The notes beneath the pieces are model-generated. The model was not told the origin of the DNA. It ran no database searches and worked only from the letters and a program-made list of their open reading frames with translations. Shown here piece by piece: positions 27,286-34,738 of a stretch of DNA of 41,953 bases (within the stretch, counting starts at the first letter, position 1; each line of letters begins with the position of its first letter). The stretch is taken from contig JAEXTA010000247.1 in assembly GCA_023453665.1 (NCBI GenBank), forward strand, positions 1 through 41,953, in the 5' to 3' direction. The stretch is from Bacteroidota bacterium (GTDB lineage: Bacteria > Bacteroidota > Ignavibacteria > Ignavibacteriales > Ignavibacteriaceae). Made by a program: the position numbers and the translations under genes.

Positions 27286-27334
27286 TTTAATCTCCCTATT
27301 AACACTAACAAAAGTTTATGAAAAAAATATTTTC

Positions 27335-27997
27335 CTAACCTTTTTTTCCGTTTGATACCCGAAGAGTTGTGTAATCAAACATAAAATGGTACAGATTTAT
27401 AAGGTTTCTTTTACGTTTATGAGAAGATGAATAAAACTGATCGAAGTCTTCGGTAAGAGGTTTGGGAGTTAGCATTTGATTAGTGACTATTCTTTTGTGA
27501 TTTTTCAATATATGATTAATTCCGACAACAACATCGGATATTTTTTTTGTTTCAACAAAACCGATCATAGCAGCAAGTGGCATACTTGAGGAATATTTTA
27601 AGATTACAAATCTGAGAATACCTTCATCAACATAGTCTAAGTTTTTTGTATTTGTGCCATCCAGTCTTTTGCACTCAATAGCATAGTATTCATCTTCATT
27701 AAGAATATTTGGATTACCTATATTATAGATTTTTATATCAATAAATCCAATGGTTTTATCTTCATAGTTAATTTCACCAGGTTCAACTTCGAAACCAAGA
27801 TAACCCAATCCATGAATATGTTTAAACTCCCTTAAGTATTTTTTTACAAATACATTCCTTAAAAAGGTCTCATGTTTTTTTGATAGTTTGACTTTATCTG
27901 TAAGAAATTTATTATAAGACCAAGCAATAAAACGACAAATACGGAAAAACTCATCTATGTAATGCTGTTCGGGATTTATGAACTTAATTGATTTCAT
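27335..27997 (-). CDS. PD-(D/E)XK-type nuclease paired with an adenine methyltransferase
   Basis: 220 residues. 'IGFIDIKIY' supplies Asp87 and 'DEYYAIECKRLDG' supplies Glu108 and Lys110, giving the D-x20-E-C-K arrangement of the PD-(D/E)XK fold used by restriction endonucleases. The N-terminal half is helical and the tail is basic. Its start overlaps the 3' end of the methyltransferase gene by 14 bases, a sign of translational coupling. Together they look like a restriction-modification pair. Cleavage activity and target are not known; a nuclease that acts only on unmodified DNA, or a regulatory partner, are both possible. Confidence 0.6.
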   Translation of the reverse strand: MKSIKFINPEQHYIDEFFRICRFIAWSYNKFLTDKVKLSKKHETFLRNVFVKKYLREFKHIHGLGYLGFEVEPGEINYEDKTIGFIDIKIYNIGNPNILNEDEYYAIECKRLDGTNTKNLDYVDEGILRFVILKYSSSMPLAAMIGFVETKKISDVVVGINHILKNHKRIVTNQMLTPKPLTEDFDQFYSSSHKRKRNLINLYHFMFDYTTLRVSNGKKG

Positions 27998-30935
27998 TCT
28001 GCCCTCTATTTAATTTTTCCTTACCGGATTTTACAAGAATATCTATTATCTCTGCTAAATCAATCCTACCAATAACATTATGCCAATTTTTTTTCTCATC
28101 AGTTTTTATGATGTAAAATGATTTGTTCTCAAACCCTTTTATGTCTTTCTTGATAAATAACTCTTCTGTTTTTTCAGTAAACGAAAATACTTTTACTAAA
28201 AATTTTAGATTTGATGGAATATTCGATGGCGAGACGAAATCAATCTGAGCCCTGGTGTTGTTACTTACTTTTCTGAAATGAATACAAACACTGAAAAAAC
28301 TAGGCAACTTATAAATATCAATAGCTAATTTTTCACTAGTTGATTCAAATCTCAAATCGAAATATTGTTTAAATACCTGAACATATCCTTCAATATCTTC
28401 ATTCTGTACTCTGATGTAATTGTATTTTTGCTTTCTAAATAGATTAATTGAATAGTGATGTGAATAATCAATCAATTCCTTTTCGATTATATCAGAATGA
28501 AAAAGTTCCTCAAATATTTTATCGAAGGTTACGGGGGTTCTATAATTATTTGAATTAAAAAGAGGAATGTCTTCATCTATGGATGATGATGCAACATCGA
28601 ATTTTTTTACAACTGCAGATAAAGTTTTTTTATCGGGATTAATTATTGGTGCTTTTTTGTACTCTTCAAGATATATTTCATCGCGTTCTATCCCCCATTG
28701 AGAGGACAACATGAGAATGAAATAGCTAAAGATTTTGGAGGAAAAATATCCACCCAAATATTTTAGTGAATCCAAATTTTTCGAATTCGTACTGATTCCA
28801 TAAATAGAATTAGGGAAAGCACAATCAAAATTGGAATACGCTAAAGTAGGAATATTTGAGATCCCCCGTTTGATTAAAAGATGTGGTGCTTTATACGCCT
28901 TTTCTCTCCCTGCATCTTTTATTAATTCATCCTGATAGAGTTCAGCAAATTTTTTCAGTCCTTCTCTGATAATTTGAAATCGTTTTAAATTGTTTTTTTT
29001 CACCACTAACATTTGCTTTAAACTATCAACAGCAACCGATTTTCGTTTTTTTCCAATAATAAATCCAGCACCTAAAAAGAGTTTATGTTTTACAGCAAAC
29101 TTGTCGACATCCAAAATCCTATTTTCAAATACTCTTTTAATAAAAGAAAAGTCAAGTATTGAACCGTAAAGCAATACTTTCCAAATCCAGTCATACTTAA
29201 CTAAGTAAAACTGTTTAATTTTTTTTACATCATACTTCGTGACTATTAAGCTTTTAAAAAGACTAAAAAAAATGCTTGGTTTTAACGAAATGTGGGTTAC
29301 CGTATTTGTTAAATCACCAGATTTCTTTTTGAAGAATAAAATAGCAGCGGGTCCAATAGCATGATCAAATATTTCCCTTCTCACTAATGATATTTCAAAC
29401 ACCTCTTTAAGTTCGGTAGAATTAAGCAAAAAGTCTCTGAACAACTTTGCATTCACATTATAAAATATTTTGCTATGAACAATTAAAGCGCATTCTGTTT
29501 TTTTCTTGCTTAGACTTAAAGTTTTATAGATATAACTTTGCACTATTTGATAGTCATTTATTATAGGTTTTTCAGAATTAACCTCATTAACAAAATCCGC
29601 ATGTACTGCATCTTTTTCTCTATTTACACTTCCCCAAGGTGGATTACCTATTATGTAATCAAAGGAAATATTTTTTAATATCTCTTGATTTCTTTTTTCA
29701 AAAAAGTTGATGTTATGAAAATTTGTTCCTTTTAATAAAGGAAAAATAAAATTTTCAATCTCTTTCGGCTCTTTATAATCCAAGAGAGTTATGTATAGCG
29801 AGAATATGGCTATATTTATTGCACTATCATCTTTATCAATGCCGTATATAGAATCACAAATCAATTGTTTTAGTTCATGATCAGTAAGTTTATTATTCGA
29901 ATTAAGATTTTTTTCGATTAATAATCTGAGGGCCTCAACGAGAAAAATTCCTGAACCACAGGCAGGATCAAGAATTATACAGGTTTTATTCTTTTTTAAG
30001 TGATTTACGATTGTATTTGATAAGATATAGTCCACTAAAAAAGTTGGAGAATAGAATGTTTTGTCTTTATCTTTTTTTTCTTCTCCTAAAAATTTTTCAT
30101 ATATATTGCTTATTAATTCTACTGGTATAATACTGAAATCATATACATCGAATAAGTTAAGTTGACCCGATTTGATTTCTGTGCCGTTTAACAAGTCAAA
30201 CAAGATTTCTAAATGATCTACATTAATTGTCTCGTATTCAAATTCAGAAATTGGAAATACATTCCCTTGGAATTTACGTTCTAAATACTTGAATAAATCA
30301 AACAATTTTTCTTTGTTCTTAATGATTGATAATAAAAAAGTTTTTTGTGAGCTTACACTTATCCCGTTATAGCCAAGATAGACATTTCTATCAATCAAAT
30401 ACCTGATAAATATTAATCTTCCAATTAATGAACTCGATAATTCACGGGTTAATCCGATTTTACCTGCCGTTAGTAGTTCAATAGCATCGTTAATATTATC
30501 TAATAAGAAATCATCAAGTCTTTTCTTTCTGAAAGATTTGTAATACTTGTTCCAGGCAACCCCAGAATGAATCTTCCAATAATCAAAATCATTGTAATTT
30601 TCAAATTCAGTCAAATTCTCAAGTGAATCTTTATTAGATAATGAAAATCCATTAAAAATTTCGATTGAGCTCTCGTGCTCAATAAAAACTACCGGCGTTT
30701 GAAAGTTCCAAATTTTTTGATGCAGGATTTTGCTATAATCAGATTCTGTAGTTTTAATAAAAAGAATGAAAGGTTTTTCGTTTATTAAGTAGTAGGCGTA
30801 GGGTGAGATTTTATTTAAAGAATCTCTTAATCGAAATTTTAGATGGTGGTTTGGTTTAGAGGAGTCATAATAAAAAAAATTCTTTGATGAAACGAATCCA
30901 AGATCACGTATTATTTTATCAAGATTTTTGGACAT
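27984..30935 (-). CDS. Eco57I/type IIG-like adenine-specific DNA methyltransferase
   Basis: 983 residues. Gamma-class N6-adenine methyltransferase motifs are in order: SAM-binding motif I 'ILDPACGSGIFLVEALRLL' near residue 322 and catalytic motif IV 'FDYIIGNPPWGSVN' near 430. Helical regions flank them and the C-terminal ~400 residues resemble a TaqI-like target-recognition domain ('HLLIKRGISNIPTLAYSNFDCAFPNSIYGI'; read at about 28,790-28,890). The N-terminus has only a weak match to a nuclease core (PFILFIK), so cutting is probably supplied by the overlapping downstream gene. Both are leftward, next to and co-directional with the phage repressor, with a 67-base gap. Confidence 0.8.
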   Translation of the reverse strand: MSKNLDKIIRDLGFVSSKNFFYYDSSKPNHHLKFRLRDSLNKISPYAYYLINEKPFILFIKTTESDYSKILHQKIWNFQTPVVFIEHESSIEIFNGFSLSNKDSLENLTEFENYNDFDYWKIHSGVAWNKYYKSFRKKRLDDFLLDNINDAIELLTAGKIGLTRELSSSLIGRLIFIRYLIDRNVYLGYNGISVSSQKTFLLSIIKNKEKLFDLFKYLERKFQGNVFPISEFEYETINVDHLEILFDLLNGTEIKSGQLNLFDVYDFSIIPVELISNIYEKFLGEEKKDKDKTFYSPTFLVDYILSNTIVNHLKKNKTCIILDPACGSGIFLVEALRLLIEKNLNSNNKLTDHELKQLICDSIYGIDKDDSAINIAIFSLYITLLDYKEPKEIENFIFPLLKGTNFHNINFFEKRNQEILKNISFDYIIGNPPWGSVNREKDAVHADFVNEVNSEKPIINDYQIVQSYIYKTLSLSKKKTECALIVHSKIFYNVNAKLFRDFLLNSTELKEVFEISLVRREIFDHAIGPAAILFFKKKSGDLTNTVTHISLKPSIFFSLFKSLIVTKYDVKKIKQFYLVKYDWIWKVLLYGSILDFSFIKRVFENRILDVDKFAVKHKLFLGAGFIIGKKRKSVAVDSLKQMLVVKKNNLKRFQIIREGLKKFAELYQDELIKDAGREKAYKAPHLLIKRGISNIPTLAYSNFDCAFPNSIYGISTNSKNLDSLKYLGGYFSSKIFSYFILMLSSQWGIERDEIYLEEYKKAPIINPDKKTLSAVVKKFDVASSSIDEDIPLFNSNNYRTPVTFDKIFEELFHSDIIEKELIDYSHHYSINLFRKQKYNYIRVQNEDIEGYVQVFKQYFDLRFESTSEKLAIDIYKLPSFFSVCIHFRKVSNNTRAQIDFVSPSNIPSNLKFLVKVFSFTEKTEELFIKKDIKGFENKSFYIIKTDEKKNWHNVIGRIDLAEIIDILVKSGKEKLNRGQNEIN

Positions 30936-31002
30936 AATGCCGTTAATCTAATTCTAATATAGTAAAAAATGAAATCTATCCTATTGTCAATTCTGAACGA
31001 GG

Positions 31003-31674
31003 TCACTTTTTCCAGAAAGCCAGGATTTTATATACGTCCAATATTTGTTTCTTTTTTAAGATGATTGGAGTCTCTGCTTTGTTGATCGATTCAAGAACAA
31101 CTATGTCTTTGACTTCAGAGTTTTCAACATACATTTTTATTGCACCTTTAGTACCATCATATCTTACAACTACAGCATCGCCACTCTTAATTACTTTTTT
31201 ATCTATGTGACATACAACAAGATCACCTGCCTTCAGCAGAGGTGACATTGAGTACCCGTACTCATTATCAACTCTAAGGACAAAATGTCTTCGTGGATCA
31301 AGTTCAAACTTGAAATATTCCGGATCATCATGGCTTTTAATTTCGTTTCTGCCCGCTGGAACATCTGCAGCAATTGGTAATTCCGGATAATGTATTTTTC
31401 CATTAGTAAGGGCTTCTTCGATAGGAACGTATGTAACGCCTGATTCTCTAACGAGATTTTTTAAGTCAGCTTTTTCGCCCTTTAGTAACCAGTCAAGACT
31501 AACTTTTCCCAACTCAGCAATTTTTATAAGCACAGATATTTCAGGTTCTCTTATATCTTTTTCCCAATTGCTAATAGTTGAAGGACCACTTACACCGAGC
31601 ATATACGCAAAATCAGTTTGGCTGACCTTTACTTTTTTTTCTCTTATGTGGGTAATCCGAAAGCCAAGCGACAT
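31003..31674 (-). CDS. Phage repressor, XRE helix-turn-helix plus S24 (LexA-like) self-cleaving domain
   Basis: 223 residues from the ATG at 31674. An upstream GTG at 31713 would add 13 residues but lies inside the operator palindrome, so it is unlikely. The HTH is about residues 18-40 ('SQTDFAYMLGVSGPSTISNWE'-like core). The cleavage region 'PIAADVPAGRNE' carries the Ala107-Gly108 bond. The catalytic dyad is Ser142 in 'GYSMSP' and Lys180 in 'GAIKMY', with the spacing of LexA/CI. It should repress the facing early promoter and fall to RecA-stimulated self-cleavage after DNA damage. Its tail-to-tail neighbour is the methyltransferase. Confidence 0.88.
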   Translation of the reverse strand: MSLGFRITHIREKKVKVSQTDFAYMLGVSGPSTISNWEKDIREPEISVLIKIAELGKVSLDWLLKGEKADLKNLVRESGVTYVPIEEALTNGKIHYPELPIAADVPAGRNEIKSHDDPEYFKFELDPRRHFVLRVDNEYGYSMSPLLKAGDLVVCHIDKKVIKSGDAVVVRYDGTKGAIKMYVENSEVKDIVVLESINKAETPIILKKKQILDVYKILAFWKK

Positions 31675-31689
31675 AAAATAATTTTCACT

Positions 31690-31735
31690 AAATGTGTAAT
31701 TAAAACTTGACACATTTACACAAAATGTGTATAAT
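31690..31735 (+). promoter_or_regulatory. Early phage promoter overlapped by the repressor operator
   Basis: TTGACA (31707-31712), a 17-base spacer and TATAAT (31730-31735) form a perfect sigma70 promoter reading toward the Ner-like gene. The operator ACACATTT-acaca-AAATGTGT (31710-31730) is an exact inverted repeat covering the spacer and touching both hexamers. A third half-site AAATGTGT is at 31690-31697, upstream of the promoter and close to the repressor start. A bound repressor would block the early promoter and could also tune its own gene. Confidence 0.85.
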
Positions 31736-31775
31736 TGTGCCGGTTATAAAATTAGAACTAAAATTGTAATAAAAA

Positions 31776-31952
31776 ATGAGCACCAACGAAGCACCCATTA
31801 AAAATCATAAGCTCTACAATAAATCTGAGATAGCTAAGAAGATCAAAATAAGTCAGAGCTATGTAAGCCGTGTTATGCGTGGTAAAACCAGGAACGCGGC
31901 TGTTCTGCAAAAGATACTGGCTTTAATAAACTCAAAAGCAGAAGCAGCTTAA
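31776..31952 (+). CDS. Ner/Cro-like small DNA-binding protein
   Basis: 58 residues (start MSTNEAPIKN, end SKAEAA). The centre 'NKSEIAKKIKISQSYVSRVM' is a clean helix-turn-helix, followed by 'RGKTRN' and a C-terminal helix, as in small Cro/Ner proteins. The position, first gene after the early promoter and facing the repressor, is that of Mu ner, which shuts off repressor and early transcription during lytic growth. The start has no Shine-Dalgarno and an A-rich lead, like other genes here. Confidence 0.75.
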   Translation: MSTNEAPIKNHKLYNKSEIAKKIKISQSYVSRVMRGKTRNAAVLQKILALINSKAEAA

Positions 31953-32032
31953 AATGACATTCACGACCAGACCATTTAAACATAGCAATTTGAACAATAA
32001 GAATACACAAAAATTTTAACCGGATTTTTTAC

Positions 32033-32542
32033 ATGAGCCGAAATAACAGCATTAAAAGAATACCAGACAGTTTGAAGCAGGCAACGCTTCAGACCCTGGA
32101 ACTTGATAAACCAAGTAAAGACAGAAAATTCAGCATAGAAGAAATAGCCGATGAATGTAATGTTGATCCAACATATCCATACAGGTGGGCAGCTGAACCA
32201 GGATCTTCCTCTTACGCTCCGCTTACAGTAGAAAAACTCCGAATACTTTTAGACAAAACAAAAGACTATTCAATTCTTGATTATTTAGAAAGACGCTGCG
32301 GCAGATTAGCTATTCCATTACCAAAGGGAATATTACCAAAGACAGATGAGAATGACCTGCTTGACGGATACAGAGAGCTGCAGGTTAATGTTTTATCAGC
32401 AATTAAAGAGTTCTTTAAACAGCCTTCTAAGGACAATAAAAACAAGGTTGATTCATTGTTAAATGAAACGATGAAATATACAGCAAGCATTCAGAAGTAT
32501 TGTGATAAAAAATCATCAGGTCAATATGAACTTGAATACTAA
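32033..32542 (+). CDS. CII-type phage regulatory protein (Phage_CP76-like)
   Basis: 169 residues. 'FSIEEIADECNVDPTYPYRWAAEP' is a helix-turn-helix. The following 'LTVEKLRILLDKTKDYSILDYLERRCGRLAIPLPKG' is the pattern of the Phage_CP76/CII regulatory family, found mainly in P2- and Mu-like phages of Proteobacteria. The C-terminal part is helical, probably an oligomerisation region. It likely acts in the lysis-lysogeny decision. Its place between the Ner-like gene and the transposase is unusual for Mu itself, where ner is followed directly by A. Confidence 0.65.
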   Translation: MSRNNSIKRIPDSLKQATLQTLELDKPSKDRKFSIEEIADECNVDPTYPYRWAAEPGSSSYAPLTVEKLRILLDKTKDYSILDYLERRCGRLAIPLPKGILPKTDENDLLDGYRELQVNVLSAIKEFFKQPSKDNKNKVDSLLNETMKYTASIQKYCDKKSSGQYELEY

Positions 32543-32578
32543 AAAATTTTTAAACCGAAAACCTTATCCGGAAAAATT

Positions 32579-34657
32579 ATGAGAGACCCTTATTCAACTA
32601 CTGAAGTATGGCTTAGCAGCGGAGATGTAATTGAATTATTGGAATGGAAAACGAGTAACGATAGATTAAAATTAAAACGCATGAGAGAGAGCAACAAAAT
32701 AACTTCACGACCGGTTAATAATGGACTTGGAAGAAGCGGGTATGAATACTTGCTTAGTTCGCTGCCTGAGAAAGCGGTTAGGAAGTGGGTTGCTGGTGGA
32801 AGGGGTGAGGAAGTAGGCGGTGGGAAGTTGGGAGTAGGCAAAGAAGAAATTGAGGTGATGGAATTTACAGATGCTTATGCTGCAGCTCCTGAGTATAACC
32901 GGAAACAATATGATAAGTACATGAGCATTATCCAAGCTGCCGGTGATAAAAAAGGTTTTGAGTTGAAAGATTTTATTAATGAATGGAATATGAAACATCC
33001 GGATTATAAAACAAGTTATGGAAGAGTAATGGCTGCTAAAGCTATTCTTTATAAAATGGGTCCAGCCGGTTTACTTGCTGATCATGGTAAGAGAGCCGGA
33101 AGAAGTGATGTTGACAACACTGACTTTGAATACTTTAAATCTATTTACCTTGTTGAAGGCGGTCCAGGTGCAGAAGCCTGCTGGCTTTCAACTTATGGCA
33201 ACAGAGTAAAGCTTGATGAAGGTGTGGTGCCGGATAATTTTCCAAAAGTAAGTTCGTTTATGCGACGCCTCAGAAAAGAAATTCCTGAAGGTTCGATTTA
33301 CTTAGCCAGGCATGGTGCAAGTAATTACAATAAAAAATATGCAAGCTATATCAACAGAGATTACAGGGATATTCTTCCGGGTCAGGTTTGGGTGAGTGAT
33401 CATAAACAGGCTGACCAGGCTGTGATGCGATCAATGCCGAATGATATACGACGCGAAGTTTTGGAGCTGCTTGATACTTTTGAAACTGAAGGAAGTAAAC
33501 GCAAGAGCAAAGATAATCCGGCTTACCCTTGGATCACAGCATGGAGATGTTTCAAAACAGGTAAATGGCTCGGATGGAATGTTCACATAGAAGATCCAAA
33601 TGCGGATCACATTTTCCAGGCTTTCTTTAGTTCTGCATCAGTTTACGGAATTCCAAAAGAAATAATTATTGATAACGGAAAAGACTATCGATGCAAAGAT
33701 TTTGCAGGAGGCAGACGAACTATAAAAGTTAATGTCGATGAAATCAAGGTTAGAAGTCTTGTTGCAGGACTTCATATCACGCCACATTTTACAATTCCAT
33801 ATAACGGACAAAGTAAACCGATCGAAAGAGATTTTAAAGTGCTTAAAGAGTGGATTGACAGAGGACTGCCCGGATTCAGAGGCGGTAATGTTGTTGAACG
33901 ACCTGAAGCACTCGAGGAAAATATTAAGCGTGGAAATATTCTTGAGTTCACTGAGTATGAATCGCTTATGAATTTCTTTATTGAAAATGTTTTTCACAAG
34001 TATAAGAGCGAAGGCAAAAATTTACTTGGAAGATCCCGCGATGAAGCTTTTGCAAAAGAGTTTGAAGGATTAACTAAAGTCAGTGATGACGCATTGATGT
34101 TATTCTGTATGCGAACATCTGCCGATCTTGAAATTGGCAGGAACGGAATTACAGTATCACGTAAGTATGATTTGTATTACTGGGCTGACTGGATGTTCGG
34201 ATATAAAGGTCGTAAAGCTTATATGCGAAGGAATGTTAAGAAGTACCAGGAAGCATGGGTATTTGATTCAATCACAAATGAATACTTAGGTAAAGCTTAT
34301 CTGAATGCCTGGACAGCAAATGCATTAGTGAAAACAGATCTTGAGAAAGCACATCTGGAAAACCTTCTTACTGCTAAACGGCGTGAAGTAAAAATAATGA
34401 AGAAGTATGCAGAGACACAGAGAAGTGTAAGCGGAAGAGAGTACATTGAAAATCTTGCAGCAGGTATTGGAGCTGCAGGGACATTCGACAATGAACAACA
34501 AGTAAAAGAGTCAGCTGTATTTCTAAAAACAAAAATGGATGAAGCAGTAATGCAGGAGAGAGTCAGAAGCACCGGCACGGATGATATTCCTTTCAGCACA
34601 ATGGAACCAATAAAGAAAAATAAAAAGAGAGAAGTAAAAGCCTGGTTTGAAGAATAA
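32579..34657 (+). CDS. Mu A-type DDE transposase
   Basis: 692 residues, close to Mu A (663). The N-terminal winged HTH reads 'WLSSGDVIELLEWKTSNDRLKLKRM' (residues 9-33; split signature). A retroviral-integrase-like core follows with the DDE triad: Asp in 'VWVSDHKQ' near 274, Asp in 'IIIDNGKDYR' near 365, and Glu in 'KPIERDFK' near 415. A beta-barrel Mu-transposase C domain (about 500-590) and a basic MuB-interaction tail come after. It cuts and joins phage ends during integration and replicative transposition. Residues about 65-90 (VAGGRGEEVGGGKLGVGKEE) are low in complexity and look like an inserted repeat. Confidence 0.93.
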   Translation: MRDPYSTTEVWLSSGDVIELLEWKTSNDRLKLKRMRESNKITSRPVNNGLGRSGYEYLLSSLPEKAVRKWVAGGRGEEVGGGKLGVGKEEIEVMEFTDAYAAAPEYNRKQYDKYMSIIQAAGDKKGFELKDFINEWNMKHPDYKTSYGRVMAAKAILYKMGPAGLLADHGKRAGRSDVDNTDFEYFKSIYLVEGGPGAEACWLSTYGNRVKLDEGVVPDNFPKVSSFMRRLRKEIPEGSIYLARHGASNYNKKYASYINRDYRDILPGQVWVSDHKQADQAVMRSMPNDIRREVLELLDTFETEGSKRKSKDNPAYPWITAWRCFKTGKWLGWNVHIEDPNADHIFQAFFSSASVYGIPKEIIIDNGKDYRCKDFAGGRRTIKVNVDEIKVRSLVAGLHITPHFTIPYNGQSKPIERDFKVLKEWIDRGLPGFRGGNVVERPEALEENIKRGNILEFTEYESLMNFFIENVFHKYKSEGKNLLGRSRDEAFAKEFEGLTKVSDDALMLFCMRTSADLEIGRNGITVSRKYDLYYWADWMFGYKGRKAYMRRNVKKYQEAWVFDSITNEYLGKAYLNAWTANALVKTDLEKAHLENLLTAKRREVKIMKKYAETQRSVSGREYIENLAAGIGAAGTFDNEQQVKESAVFLKTKMDEAVMQERVRSTGTDDIPFSTMEPIKKNKKREVKAWFEE
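32762..32849 (+). repeat. In-frame G-rich repeat tract inside the transposase gene
   Basis: The stretch has repeated units of the form GGAAGTNGG and GTGGGAAGTTGGGAGTAGGC. It ends in AGTAGGCAAAGAAGAAA (32833-32849), which is identical to 40011-40027 in a phage intergenic gap. It encodes the Gly-rich linker after the first HTH domain of the transposase. Confidence 0.6.
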
Positions 34658-34675
34658 AAGATTTAACTAAATAAT

Positions 34676-34707
34676 CCCGGCTCCAGCCGCCAAGCATCAG
34701 AGCCGGG
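34676..34707 (+). promoter_or_regulatory. GC-rich stem-loop between muA-like and muB-like genes
   Basis: CCCGGCTC (34676-34683) pairs perfectly with GAGCCGGG (34700-34707) around a 16-base loop. No T-run follows, so it is not a standard terminator. It could be a partial terminator, an RNA-stability element, or a processing site that sets the ratio of transposase to ATPase. It is much more GC-rich than its surroundings. Confidence 0.5.
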
Positions 34708-34738
34708 CACTCATAACAACATAAATAGGGAGTCGTTA

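Noticed and set aside
27984..30935. BREX PglX or DISARM methyltransferase
   Set aside because: No BREX or DISARM partner genes (PglZ, BrxC, helicases, DrmA/B) are in the neighbourhood; only a small nuclease is paired.
30936..31002. Prophage left end directly after the repressor
   Set aside because: 67 bases are too short for the usual set of Mu-type end sites, and no repeats are visible there. Not excluded absolutely.
31675..31713. N-terminal extension of the repressor from GTG
   Set aside because: The GTG lies within the operator and promoter, and the helix-turn-helix family begins normally at the ATG at 31674.
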